Shown piece by piece: positions 1-9,079 of a DNA stretch of 64,000 nucleotides. The DNA comes from Pseudaeromonas sharmana (GTDB lineage Bacteria; Pseudomonadota; Gammaproteobacteria; Enterobacterales; Aeromonadaceae). The position numbers were made by a program, and so were the translations under genes. The stretch is from NCBI RefSeq assembly GCF_042649925.1, contig NZ_JBHSAF010000014.1, positions 248,001 through 312,000 of the forward strand. The letters are read 5' to 3'. The stretch's first letter is position 1. Each line of letters starts with the position of its first letter. The notes beneath the pieces were generated by a model that saw nothing but the letters and a program-made list of their open reading frames with translations, was not told the DNA's origin and ran no database searches.

Positions 1-1692
1 GACTTCCTGGTCGGCCTCTTCGCTGTCCATCGCCAACTTGTAGGCCAGCCGATAACTGGTGTAGTTCTTCAGCACATCAAGAATAAAGCCCTCTTCGATG
101 GCCTGGCGCATGGTGTAGACGTGGAACGGCTCCGGCTTGTTGTCATCGCTGCTCGGCATGTTCGGCTTAGGTCTGCGACCGAACAGCTCCAGCGTCTTGG
201 CCTTGGGTGTCGCGGTAAAGGCAAAGTAGCTGATATTGGCGCTGCCAGCACGGGCGGCCAAGGTCAGGTTGATAACATCTTCGGTCGAGAGCTCCTCCTC
301 GTCATCCAGCTGCTCGGCCATCAACACTTCCCGCAACTGGCGAGCGGTTTTACCGGTCTGGCTGGAGTGGGCTTCGTCGGCCACCACGGCAAAGCGGCAC
401 CCCTTCAGCGTGGTGGTTTCCTGAATGGCCTTGAGCACATAGGGGAAGGTCTGGATGGTGACGATAATGATCGGCGTACCCAAGGATAGGGCGCCAGCCA
501 GCTGGGCCGACTTGCTACCGTCACCCTCTTCGCGGTTGATGCGGGAGATGACGCCATCGGCATGTTCAAACTGGGCAATGGTCTCCTGCAACTGGCTATC
601 GAGCACGGTGCGGTCGGTAATGACGATCACCGAATCAAACTGTTTCTGGCCGCCTTGCCGCAACGAGGCGAGCTGATGGGTCAGCCAGGCGATGGAGTTG
701 GATTTGCCGGAGCCAGCAGAGTGCTGGATCAGATACTTCTGACCACTGCCTTCGTGGCGCACGGCACCCAGCAGGCTCTCAACCACGTTCCACTGGTGAT
801 AGCGGGGGAAGATCAGGCTCTCTTTTTTCTTGATGCGCCCCAGATCATCCTCTTCATGCTGCACATGCAGGTGCATGTAGCGGGCAAGGATTTTCAGCAG
901 TGCTTCTGGTTGCAATATTTCCTGCCACAGATATTCGGTGCCATAGCCGGTTTCAGGCTGATCATTACCGGCACCGCCGTCACAGGTGCCACGGTTAAAG
1001 GGCAGAAAGTAGGTGCTCTCGCCAGCGAGCTTGGTGGTCATCGCCACTTCGAACTGGTTGACCGCGAAATGGACCAGGGCCCCGCGTCGGAAGGCCAGCA
1101 AGGGCTCCACCTTGCCAGCTGTTTTCAGCGGCCTGTCCTTGCGGTACTGCTGCTTGGCGTTTTCCAGGCTCTGCTTGAAGCAGGATTTCAGCTCCAGCGT
1201 CGCAATCGGCAGTCCGTTTAAAAACAGCGTCAAATCGAGCCGCCCGTCGTAGCCGTGGGGGCTGTAGATGAGCTCGGGCACCACCCGTAGTCGATTCATG
1301 GCATAGCGGGCTGTCAGCTCGGGGTTGAGATCATGGTCCGGCTTGAAGGTCGCCACACTCAGGCGGTGGCCGCGATCCTCAATCTGGTTGCGCAATAACC
1401 ACAGAGTGCCGCGTTCCTGCCCTTCCAGTGCCCGCACGGCGGCATTGAGCAGATGGCGCTCCGGCTCCTCGCCATAGGTCTTGCAGAACTTGGCCCAGCC
1501 TTCGGGCTGGCTCTGCTGCACATAGGCGATCAGATCCTCGGGGTAGAGCGCCCGCTCGCGGTCGTACTTGGCCGACTCACCGACCAGCCAGCCGCTGTGT
1601 GCCAGCGCATTAACGATATGATCCTGAAAGGCTCTTTCCCGTGCTTTTTGGTCCATGCTCTTCTTCGTCGTTTGGGTGATCTGGTTTGTCAT
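1..1692 (-). CDS. hsdR: Type I restriction enzyme subunit R (HsdR), 3' part beyond window
   Basis: Motor and nuclease subunit of a type I restriction-modification complex; it translocates DNA with ATP and cleaves unmodified DNA. Only the first ~564 residues are inside the window. Seen directly: an N-terminal PD-(D/E)XK nuclease motif (D153, then E167-x-K169 in a TLELKS context), a Walker A motif HSAGSGKS at about 324-331 and a DEAH-like box DEAHSSQ at about 439. The chosen start is the ATG at 1692; a second ATG 12 codons later (1656) is possible. It lies 23 bases after the zinc-finger gene and in the same direction as hsdM and hsdS, so all probably form one operon. The helicase half and C-terminal assembly domain are off the edge, so integrity is unknown. 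Confidence 0.95.
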   Translation of the reverse strand, partial: MTNQITQTTKKSMDQKARERAFQDHIVNALAHSGWLVGESAKYDRERALYPEDLIAYVQQSQPEGWAKFCKTYGEEPERHLLNAAVRALEGQERGTLWLLRNQIEDRGHRLSVATFKPDHDLNPELTARYAMNRLRVVPELIYSPHGYDGRLDLTLFLNGLPIATLELKSCFKQSLENAKQQYRKDRPLKTAGKVEPLLAFRRGALVHFAVNQFEVAMTTKLAGESTYFLPFNRGTCDGGAGNDQPETGYGTEYLWQEILQPEALLKILARYMHLHVQHEEDDLGRIKKKESLIFPRYHQWNVVESLLGAVRHEGSGQKYLIQHSAGSGKSNSIAWLTHQLASLRQGGQKQFDSVIVITDRTVLDSQLQETIAQFEHADGVISRINREEGDGSKSAQLAGALSLGTPIIIVTIQTFPYVLKAIQETTTLKGCRFAVVADEAHSSQTGKTARQLREVLMAEQLDDEEELSTEDVINLTLAARAGSANISYFAFTATPKAKTLELFGRRPKPNMPSSDDNKPEPFHVYTMRQAIEEGFILDVLKNYTSYRLAYKLAMDSEEADQEV

Positions 1693-1715
1693 TGAATTCT
1701 ATATATTCTGGATAC

Positions 1716-2432
1716 TTATCGTCGCTTGCCGCTCATTGCGGAGCCTGGGACGCAGCGATCCATTACGTCCACTCTCCGATTGGCCGCGTTATCCAGCAAT
1801 TGCCCTTTGCAGAATCGACAGACAGTTTGTGATGTTCCATCTGAGAAGTGATAAGTCCAGTGCTCCATATGTATGACTCTACATTTATCACAAATCCGCA
1901 GTCCGACCGTTCGCGTTCCCCGCTTGCTAGTCATCACCACTTTGGGTTGTTTGGACCGCTTTGCCTGTTTGCCAGGTCGTCCTTGTTGCTCAATAGCAGA
2001 CGAGGCTTGTTCGGATAAGTGCCGCTGCCGAATATGACTCATAATGTTTCGAGCATGAACTTTACAGTTGCAGTAAGCGCAAAGTACTCGTCCTTGTTCA
2101 GGTTTTCCCTGCTTTTCTTTATTTGCCAATTGGTTAATGCGTTTTTGACACTGACGCATATGTTCTATAGCGTGGGCCGGTTCAACCTTCACTTTGCAGT
2201 AAATACAGCTACAAGGCTTCATCACCGTTGCAACTGGTTTGGCTATTAATTGGTCTTGGGCGAGAGATGCGACAGGTTGATTGAGGAACACGGGATCCTT
2301 TGTCATCGAATTTAGCCCCAGATGTGGAGTTTCCTTCACTTCAACCCATTGATGCTTGTCCAGCAGATGCACCAGCAATTTGTCTTCTTCAACGTGCAGA
2401 TGACAAAGTTTGCAGATGATGATTCTCGCCAT
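1716..2432 (-). CDS. Multi zinc-finger protein of unknown function in the restriction operon
   Basis: Not recognised as a named family. The 238-residue protein is basic and carries four evenly spread zinc-binding motifs: C7-x2-C10...H22-x4-H27; C76-x2-C79...H91-x3-C95; C118-x2-C121...H133-x4-H138; and a C-terminal ribbon C181-x2-C184...C205-x2-C208. Linkers rich in K, Q and R join them, including a Lys/Arg/Gln patch at ~151-172. Such an array suggests nucleic-acid binding, which is inference. It sits between the PD-(D/E)XK gene and hsdR on the same strand, 23 bases before hsdR, and the region is more AT-rich than the flanking hsdM, as expected for transferred accessory DNA. It could be a DNA-binding accessory of the restriction complex or an unrelated passenger. 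Confidence 0.8.
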   Translation of the reverse strand: MARIIICKLCHLHVEEDKLLVHLLDKHQWVEVKETPHLGLNSMTKDPVFLNQPVASLAQDQLIAKPVATVMKPCSCIYCKVKVEPAHAIEHMRQCQKRINQLANKEKQGKPEQGRVLCAYCNCKVHARNIMSHIRQRHLSEQASSAIEQQGRPGKQAKRSKQPKVVMTSKRGTRTVGLRICDKCRVIHMEHWTYHFSDGTSQTVCRFCKGQLLDNAANRRVDVMDRCVPGSAMSGKRR

Positions 2433-2579
2433 TAACTCATGCCTCTCTTGTTCTTGGGGCTGTGGGTTCAGCCCCTGTTATGTCAACCCAAGGGTATGCC
2501 CTGTCAGGCTTGCTCCTTATCAGGCGTTGCTTCCAGCCGCGAACGGCCAGCACTGTGTTGTCCACGGCTCTTGCCACTC

Positions 2580-3830
2580 TCACGACCAGGTTGCAATCGC
2601 CTTGTTGATGGTCTCTTTCAGCAATGGCCAATCATGCGACCAGAAGTACTGCATCCGCTTGTCGATCTGTTTTTTGCATAGCGCCTCGTCAGGTTCATCG
2701 CCAAGGTATTTTTTATCGAGTAGCGATAGCGAATAAACCTGGCTCCACTGCGGGCTATGTCGCAACTTTCGGGTCGACAGGGCAGCCACTGCACTCTTTT
2801 CGATACAAACAAACAGGTGATCTCGCAGCGTGGCATCGCTGCTTGGACCTATCAGCAGTTTCAAGTCCAGCTTGTCAGTCCCGCTTTGGATCTCAAACAT
2901 CACCACGCGGCCACTTTTGCTCCAGCTGGAAGAGCACATTCCCTGACCGTTATCCCAGGGTAAATAGGCATAACGTGTGTTTTTGCTCGTCTCACCGTCG
3001 ATTAGCCAACCCTGCTGCGCCGCTGCGGGGGCGATTATCTCCTTGGCCCAATCCCGGCGCTCAGCCCGTCCATCCCCCTCTGCGGGTCTGTGTTCGAAGA
3101 TCAAATCCAGGGCTTTTTGGTGCTTTTTGTAAATGCGGCGGCACAGATCCGCAATCTCGGTATCTTCCATAAAATATCGCTTGAATAGGGTGATGTAGTG
3201 TTCGATGCCAATCCGGGCAGCTGGCGGGATCTGGTGACCATAATCGGTGACCAACTCGGTCAGGCACTCGATGACTTGGGTATAACTCAAGGTTAACCAC
3301 TCATCGCGGCTGGCCTCGTCCCCATCCAGGGTCAAGAAGACAAAGACCTTGCGATAACCGGGGTAGCGCCGCTGCACACTCTGCTCATAGCGCGCTAACT
3401 GGTTGCTGTGCTCGCTGGCATCGATCTTGTTCTCGATGGCAAACACCTGACGGTTCTGTTCACTCACCAGCAGCAGATCAATGCGATCCTGCTCGCGAAA
3501 TACCTGCAAGTCGTCGTAATCACACAGATCGATATCGAGTAGCGAGATCTGGCACTCATGCCGATCGCGCAGTCCGTAGAGCAGCCGGGCAAAGAGTGAC
3601 TCGAAGAAGCGAACCCCCAGGCCGTGGGACTCGCGGGGATTGAGCAGGGTGCCGAGAAAGTGGGAGTGGCGGATCTCCTGGCGCACCATGCCCATTGCCT
3701 CGAACAGATTAAACTCGGAGACCATGCCCCCCAGTTTATCCAGCTCCTTGCTATCAAAGATCAGCTCGGTCAGCCAGCGGTACTGCTCCTCGGCGCTGCC
3801 CTCCGTCATCACAGGTGGCGTCTGGCTCAT
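2580..3830 (-). CDS. PD-(D/E)XK nuclease superfamily protein
   Basis: A 416-residue protein resembling the PDDEXK_4 family of putative nucleases found in defence loci. The core motif is visible: D118 in a DRIDLLL context, then E133-x-K135 in FAIENKID, followed by a glutamine (Q144) in NQLARYE, the usual order for this fold. The N-terminal segment around residues 50-75 (RHSHFLGTLLNP, then a GLG turn) is also typical of the family. It overlaps hsdS by 4 bases (ATGA type), so it is translationally coupled to the specificity subunit. Its placement inside an hsd operon suggests an added nuclease activity or defence module. Substrate is not deducible. Confidence 0.85.
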   Translation of the reverse strand: MSQTPPVMTEGSAEEQYRWLTELIFDSKELDKLGGMVSEFNLFEAMGMVRQEIRHSHFLGTLLNPRESHGLGVRFFESLFARLLYGLRDRHECQISLLDIDLCDYDDLQVFREQDRIDLLLVSEQNRQVFAIENKIDASEHSNQLARYEQSVQRRYPGYRKVFVFLTLDGDEASRDEWLTLSYTQVIECLTELVTDYGHQIPPAARIGIEHYITLFKRYFMEDTEIADLCRRIYKKHQKALDLIFEHRPAEGDGRAERRDWAKEIIAPAAAQQGWLIDGETSKNTRYAYLPWDNGQGMCSSSWSKSGRVVMFEIQSGTDKLDLKLLIGPSSDATLRDHLFVCIEKSAVAALSTRKLRHSPQWSQVYSLSLLDKKYLGDEPDEALCKKQIDKRMQYFWSHDWPLLKETINKAIATWS

Positions 3831-5176
3831 GCCGCCTCCTCGCTCTGGGGTGGCTGCCAGCCACGCAGATCAATTTTGCCAGTCACAGCGGCGGAAATCA
3901 GAGCGGTTCGGCGTTCTTGCAGAAGTTTTATCCCATTCATGCTCACATAAATTAATCGATTGAATTTATCGTTAATTTTTTTACAAAAACTAACGAGTTC
4001 TAATTGTTCTTGCTGTGACGGCCATGATATTGGGAAATTCTGAAGAATTGGAACGCTGATGTTTTTTTGCGCGCTACCCCATGCATTTAAATCAAAATAT
4101 GACTTACCCATGACTGAGTTTAGATATGTTGATAAAAACTCAGACTCGTGAACAGGTAAAGGCGTTGCGACGAGATTTGTAAAACATTGTGAGCCATCTA
4201 ATACCTCAGGTATAACAGCACTAATTCCTGGATAACCAGTCCTTACTGTAATAACATCATGAACCTTTAATTTTTTTGTGATGTTTTGTGCTGCGAACTT
4301 TGGCTCAAGATAAAGCATGTCACCACAGTCCAAACCTGTTTCTTTAATATTGGTAGAGCGTACAAGCGGAATACCTTGATCTACATATGCATGGGTCGCA
4401 GCCTCTGCTATTCCAACAATTACTCTTGAACAGCAAAATTTGTATCTGCCAACCACCCAATGCTCTGGCACTTGGCCGAGCCATTCTACGCCGGAGTCTT
4501 TCATCGGGGCATTGGGGTTGAGCCCCTTGGTGACGGCGTGGGAGATCACCGCCTGACGCTTTTCTTTCAGCAATTCAATCAATTGCTGCTGCTTGGCAAT
4601 CAACTGATCGATACGGGCCGTTTCGTAGTCGAGGAAGGTGGCGATAGTGAGTTGTTCTTCTGGCGAAGGGACTGGGAAGAGCATTTCATTAAACTCATCG
4701 GTGGCAAGACGCCATCTGCCTAGATGTGATGCTCCCTGGCCCATATGAAAAAAGATACGTAAGTTATATCCCATTTGGAAAATATATAGATAGTATCTTG
4801 GCGAATAGTTTTCTTTGATTAACTTGAAAACTCTATAATCAGGACTGGTTACACCATCGAAACGAGATAGGTCAATATACCCAGTCAAGAGGTCCATGTG
4901 ATTCATAGCAAAATCACCAGGCTTTACCCGCTGATATTTTGAATAATCCATTGAAAGCTGTCCTTCTCCGCTTTCAATATCTTTAACAATGATCCCTCTT
5001 TGAGTGATTGATAAAACATCAAACCCGAGTTCACCTGCAATGCGTTTGCAGATTGAGAACATGTGTTTTACTCGTTTTGTTGTCCATTCATTTGGAATAT
5101 CCCCAATCCAATCCACATCGGTTTTTTTATAATCCGCATAAGATTTATATATTCCCTGCTGATTTACGCTACTCAT
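3827..5176 (-). CDS. hsdS: Type I restriction-modification specificity subunit S
   Basis: DNA sequence-recognition subunit, which directs both methylation and cleavage. The 449-residue protein has two target-recognition halves each opening with a typical HsdS signature: DWIGDIPNEW near residue 22 and DSGVEWLGQVPEHW in the middle (~residue 228). The central conserved helix is visible as LDYETARIDQLIAKQQQLIE, followed by LLKEKRQAVISHAVTKG. The distal half ends with a second such helix, LLQERRTALISAAVTGKIDL. Two recognition domains predict a bipartite target. Both recognition segments are clearly more AT-rich than hsdM upstream, as is usual for variable, exchanged recognition domains. Start overlaps the hsdM stop by 4 bases. 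Confidence 0.96.
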   Translation of the reverse strand: MSSVNQQGIYKSYADYKKTDVDWIGDIPNEWTTKRVKHMFSICKRIAGELGFDVLSITQRGIIVKDIESGEGQLSMDYSKYQRVKPGDFAMNHMDLLTGYIDLSRFDGVTSPDYRVFKLIKENYSPRYYLYIFQMGYNLRIFFHMGQGASHLGRWRLATDEFNEMLFPVPSPEEQLTIATFLDYETARIDQLIAKQQQLIELLKEKRQAVISHAVTKGLNPNAPMKDSGVEWLGQVPEHWVVGRYKFCCSRVIVGIAEAATHAYVDQGIPLVRSTNIKETGLDCGDMLYLEPKFAAQNITKKLKVHDVITVRTGYPGISAVIPEVLDGSQCFTNLVATPLPVHESEFLSTYLNSVMGKSYFDLNAWGSAQKNISVPILQNFPISWPSQQEQLELVSFCKKINDKFNRLIYVSMNGIKLLQERRTALISAAVTGKIDLRGWQPPQSEEAA

Positions 5177-7146
5177 GAATGCACCTCGGCCAGCAGTTGC
5201 ATAATCTCCTTGGCGACCGCGTCCAGATCGGCATCAATCTCGGCCAGCGGGCGTGGCGGCTGGTATTGGTAGAAGTGGCGGTTAAACGGTATCTCGTAAC
5301 CGACTATGCCCACCTGGCCATCCAGCGCATCCGTCTTGCTGACATCGATCCAGGCATCGGGCACATGGGGCAGCACCTCACGCGCCAGATAGGCATCAAT
5401 ATCCTCACCCAGCGGCACGTTCTCGTAATCGCGCAGATCGCTACTGGCCTCCGGCTCGCCTTTGATCGTACAGACCTTGGCTGCATCATCCTGCTCACCG
5501 AGGGTATTAATCAGCAGTTTTAAGGCCGGGGCGGGCAGTTTGGTAGCACCGAGCGCCTTGGTCAGTTGCTTTTTAAACTGCTCGCGGCACAGCAGCTGTT
5601 CCGGCAGTTGTGGCAGCGCGGCGAGAATGACCGCTTGCAGGCTGGCATCGAGCTTCTGCCAGCCCTTGTCGGCTTGCAGGGCCGCCAGACGCTCGGCGTC
5701 GTGCGGGTAGAAGGCCAGCTTTAATGGCCGCTCCACCGTGATGCGGCGATAGCCAAAGGCCGAGGTCGGGAAGATCTTGGCAATGGGGCTGGCTTCATAA
5801 CGGCTATAGAGGGTAACAATCTCGTTGATGGCCTCCTCGCTTAACTGCTTGCGCTTGCTGCCCAAGGATTTACGCATCGGGGTGTGCAGGTCGCTGGCGT
5901 TGATCAGCAGCACCTTGCCCTTGCGCTCGGTAGGCTTATGGTTGGAGAGCACCCAGATATAGGTGGCAATGCCGGTGTTGTAGAACATGTCGGTGGGCAG
6001 GGCGACCAGGGCATCGAGCAGATCGTTTTCCAGCACATAGCGGCGGATCTCGCTCTCGCCACTACCCGCGCCGCCGGTAAACAGCGGCGAGCCGTTCAGG
6101 ATAATGCCGATGCGCGAGCCTTCGCTGTTGGCACTGGCCGGGCGCATCTTGGAGATCAGATGCATCAGGAACAGCAAGGAGCCGTCAGAGACGCGCGGCA
6201 GGCCGGGGCCGAAGCGGCCATCAAAGCCCTTGCGCTGATGTTCATCGCTGACCTGCTTTTCCACCTTCTTCCAGTCCACACCAAAGGGCGGGTTGGAGAG
6301 GCAGTAGTCGAACCGCTCGAACGGCAGCTGATCGTCACTTAAGGTGTTCCCCAGCTTGATATGGCTGATGTCCTGGCCCTTGATCAGCATGTCGGCCTTA
6401 CAGATGGCGTAGGACTCGGGGTTGAGCTCCTGACCGAAAGTGGCCAGACGGGCCGCCGGGTTGAGCTCGTGCAGGTACTCCATGCCGCAGGAGAGAAAGC
6501 CGCCGGTGCCAGCGGTGGGGTCATAGATAGAGCGCACCACGCCGGGCTTGGTCAGCGCCTCGTTATCGCTGGCAAACACCAGCGAGGTGGTGAGCCGGAC
6601 GATATCGCGCGGGGTAAAGTGCTCCCCGGCGGTCTCGTTCGAGCTTTCGGCGAAGCGGCGGATCAGCTCTTCGAACACCAGCCCCATGTCGTAGTTATCG
6701 ACCGCCTCGGGCGAGAGATCGACAGTGGCAAACGAGCGCACCACCTTGTAGAGCAGGTTGGCATCTTCGAGCAGGCCGATGCTGGCCTCGAAGTTGAAAT
6801 GTTCGAACACCTCGCGGGCATCGGTCGAGAAGGCGCGCACATAGGCATCCAGGTTATCGCCAATCTGGTTTTCACCCAGCGAATCGAGCGTCAGCTTGGA
6901 GGTGTTATAGAAGCTCTGGCCCGCGGCGCTCAAGAGCAGCTTGTCGCGAGCGACCTCGGGCAGCACCTTGGTGCTCTCGACGGCAACGAGCACCTTCTGC
7001 TTGTTGGCTGCCAGTACACATTCGAGGCGGCGCAATACGGTAAAGGGAAGAATAATGCGCCCGTACTGGGACTGTTTGAAATCACCGCGCAACAGGTCGG
7101 CGACCGACCAGATCAAGCTGGCCAGGGTGGAGATGTTCGTTGTCAT
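5173..7146 (-). CDS. hsdM: Type I restriction-modification DNA methyltransferase subunit M
   Basis: N6-adenine methyltransferase subunit of the type I system. The 657-residue protein has the SAM-binding motif DPTAGTGGF at about 209-217 and the catalytic NPPF motif at about 285-288, with an N-terminal HsdM helical domain. The open frame extends 13 codons further upstream, but the ATG at 7146 has an AGGAA ribosome site 6-10 bases before it and begins the family-typical N-terminus (MTTNISTLASLIWS), so I choose it. It is longer than many HsdM proteins because of an extended C-terminal region that ends by contacting hsdS. It is the first gene of the operon; the promoter should lie in the ~250 bases upstream. 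Confidence 0.96.
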   Translation of the reverse strand: MTTNISTLASLIWSVADLLRGDFKQSQYGRIILPFTVLRRLECVLAANKQKVLVAVESTKVLPEVARDKLLLSAAGQSFYNTSKLTLDSLGENQIGDNLDAYVRAFSTDAREVFEHFNFEASIGLLEDANLLYKVVRSFATVDLSPEAVDNYDMGLVFEELIRRFAESSNETAGEHFTPRDIVRLTTSLVFASDNEALTKPGVVRSIYDPTAGTGGFLSCGMEYLHELNPAARLATFGQELNPESYAICKADMLIKGQDISHIKLGNTLSDDQLPFERFDYCLSNPPFGVDWKKVEKQVSDEHQRKGFDGRFGPGLPRVSDGSLLFLMHLISKMRPASANSEGSRIGIILNGSPLFTGGAGSGESEIRRYVLENDLLDALVALPTDMFYNTGIATYIWVLSNHKPTERKGKVLLINASDLHTPMRKSLGSKRKQLSEEAINEIVTLYSRYEASPIAKIFPTSAFGYRRITVERPLKLAFYPHDAERLAALQADKGWQKLDASLQAVILAALPQLPEQLLCREQFKKQLTKALGATKLPAPALKLLINTLGEQDDAAKVCTIKGEPEASSDLRDYENVPLGEDIDAYLAREVLPHVPDAWIDVSKTDALDGQVGIVGYEIPFNRHFYQYQPPRPLAEIDADLDAVAKEIMQLLAEVHS

Positions 7147-7392
7147 GCGTGTTCCTGAAACCGCCGGTCCGCCAGGCACCGACATAATAAGAAGACAGAG
7201 CAGTAGGTTATCACAGGTGTGTACAACGGAGACTTAACAAGCCTCGCGATATCAAGCGGTTGTTGCGCGTTGTAGGACGGAAAATTGCAGCGCTGGAGCC
7301 TAGGAAGGCTAGACATGTCGCATTTTGGGGCAGTGTGACGCGAGGAAAATGAGGGACCAGGTGACCGGCGTGGCACGCGGTTAGGCTGCGGA

Positions 7393-7710
7393 TTAGTCGC
7401 GTGCCAGGGCGGCCTGGTGGGCACAGAGGGTGTCCTGCTGTTCGCGTTGTTGCAGGGTGGCAACGTCGGTGGGGTGGCCAGCATCCAGCACAGGCGAGTG
7501 CGGCTCCTGGCAGAGCGCCGGGCGCGGCGTGGTGTCCGCGTGCGGTTGGCCGAGTGGCTGCGGGGCCTGGCTGTGGCTGAGTTGGCCGAGCACCAGCAGC
7601 AGGGCACCGGCAAACAGCATGAACCAGGCGGCATCAAGTCGCGAGCGGGCACGCAAGGCTCGATTTGTGGCAGGCAGCGCGATTCCGGGTTGGGCGGTCG
7701 GTTGCAGCAT
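7393..7710 (-). CDS. Small single-pass membrane protein, unknown
   Basis: A 105-residue protein with no family I recognise. An AAGGAG ribosome site sits 6 bases before the ATG at 7710, which supports this start over the longer open frame. One hydrophobic segment at about residues 28-45 follows a basic stretch (RARSRLD), giving an N-in orientation; the remainder is a Pro/Gln/His-rich, soluble tail with two cysteines. It follows the export-cluster permease genes on the same strand with a ~150-base gap and may be part of that cluster. Composition is GC-rich like the cluster and unlike the hsd genes, placing the island border in the ~250 bases between it and hsdM. Confidence 0.6.
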   Translation of the reverse strand: MLQPTAQPGIALPATNRALRARSRLDAAWFMLFAGALLLVLGQLSHSQAPQPLGQPHADTTPRPALCQEPHSPVLDAGHPTDVATLQQREQQDTLCAHQAALARD

Positions 7711-7862
7711 GGTGGGCTCCTTGGTGTGCACAGAGGGGCAACACGCGCCCAGCATCCGCAAGGGGGATGACAAGCAGATGACAGCCCGCCGCTTTTTGTC
7801 TGCGGTGCTGATCTTGTGTGGCGGCGCGCGGCGACGGGAGCAGCAACGGTGATGGGGCCTGA

Positions 7863-9071
7863 TTATTCGCCGCGCAGCGCCACCACAGGATCCTGATGGC
7901 TGGCACGCCAGGCAGGGGCGAAGCCGGCCAGCAAGCCGACCAGGGCCGACACCAGCAGTGCCAGCAGCAGGTACAGCGGCTGTATGGTCAAGGGCAAGGC
8001 CGGCAACAGATTGTGCAGCAACTGTTGCACGATGAAAAGCAGCAGCAGCCCCAGGCCGCCGCCAGCGAGGGCCAGCAGCATGGCTTCCCCCAAAAACAGC
8101 CACAGCAAGCGGCGGCGGCCGGCGCCGATCGCCAGCAACAGGCCGATCTCCGGAATGCGCTCCTGCTGGGCGATGCTCATGATGCTGTAGATGCCGACGG
8201 CGCCGATCAGCAACGAGATGGTGCCGAGGCCCCCGATGGCGGCCCGCACGACAACCAGGATCCGGTCCAGACTGCTCAGCATGTCCTGCTGCGAATAGAG
8301 GGTGAAATCCTCGGCGCCATGACGCTGGATCAAACGCTGCCGGATCTGCTGGCGCAGGGTCTGGTCGTCGATGCCGGGCCGGTAGACGACATCGATCTCC
8401 TGCAGGGCATCGCTGGCAAAAAGTGCCTGGGCATGGGCCAGCGGAATAAACACCATGTCGTCCAGATCAAAACCCAGAAACTGGCCTTGCGGCGCCATGA
8501 CGCCGGTGACGACAAAACGACGGTCACCGACCCGCAACCGGCTGCCGAGCGCGCGCCGGATCTCGCCTTGCGGGTAGAGCGCTGCGGCAACCTTGGCACC
8601 GAGCACGGCATAGGCACGCGGCATGGCACTGTCATCCGCGGGCAGAAAACGGCCGGCCGCCACCGTGAATTGCCAGCCCCGGGCCGCCTGGTGGTCGGTG
8701 CCGAGCAGCGTGGTCTGCCGGGTTAGTCCCTGACTGCGGACTTCACCTTGTCCCTGCAATACCGGCACTACGGCGAGCACTCCGGGCAATGAGCGCAACG
8801 CCGCGACATCTTCCAGCCGTAACGGCCGGCTGCTGGCCAGCAATCCCTGCGGAGCACCGGCGGTCTCGGTCTTGCCGGGGGTGATGGCGATGAGACGGGA
8901 ACCAAATTGCGAGAAGGTATCCAGCAAATAGAGGCGAACCCCTTCACCGATCCCGGTCAGGGCGGTGACGGCCAGAATGCCAATGGCGATGCCCAAGGCG
9001 CTGAGCAGGCTGCGCAGGCGTCCGGAACGCAGGGCCGTTTGCCACCAGAGCAGATAATCAATACTGCGCAT
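7863..9071 (-). CDS. MacB/FtsX-type ABC transporter permease (second of two)
   Basis: Inner-membrane permease of an ABC export system. The 402-residue protein has the FtsX/MacB layout: an N-terminal membrane segment (about 18-40, LLSALGIAIGILAVTALTGIG), a large periplasmic MacB-PCD-like domain, then three membrane segments in the C-terminal third (around LGTISLLIGAVGIYSI, MLLALAGGGLGLLLLFI and LLLALLVSALVGLLAGF) and the usual ending PAWRASHQDPVVALR. Start chosen at the ATG at 9071, which has AGGAG upstream; the longer frame is read-through of non-coding frame in the neighbour. It is 8 bases after the paralogous permease gene. Likely forms a heterodimer with it. No ATPase domain is fused, unlike MacB itself. 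Confidence 0.9.
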   Translation of the reverse strand: MRSIDYLLWWQTALRSGRLRSLLSALGIAIGILAVTALTGIGEGVRLYLLDTFSQFGSRLIAITPGKTETAGAPQGLLASSRPLRLEDVAALRSLPGVLAVVPVLQGQGEVRSQGLTRQTTLLGTDHQAARGWQFTVAAGRFLPADDSAMPRAYAVLGAKVAAALYPQGEIRRALGSRLRVGDRRFVVTGVMAPQGQFLGFDLDDMVFIPLAHAQALFASDALQEIDVVYRPGIDDQTLRQQIRQRLIQRHGAEDFTLYSQQDMLSSLDRILVVVRAAIGGLGTISLLIGAVGIYSIMSIAQQERIPEIGLLLAIGAGRRRLLWLFLGEAMLLALAGGGLGLLLLFIVQQLLHNLLPALPLTIQPLYLLLALLVSALVGLLAGFAPAWRASHQDPVVALRGE

Positions 9072-9079
9072 GGGGTCTC

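Noticed and set aside
2437..2631. 64-residue minus-strand frame between the nuclease and zinc-finger genes
   Set aside because: Overlaps the nuclease gene end and has no family features; treated as chance.
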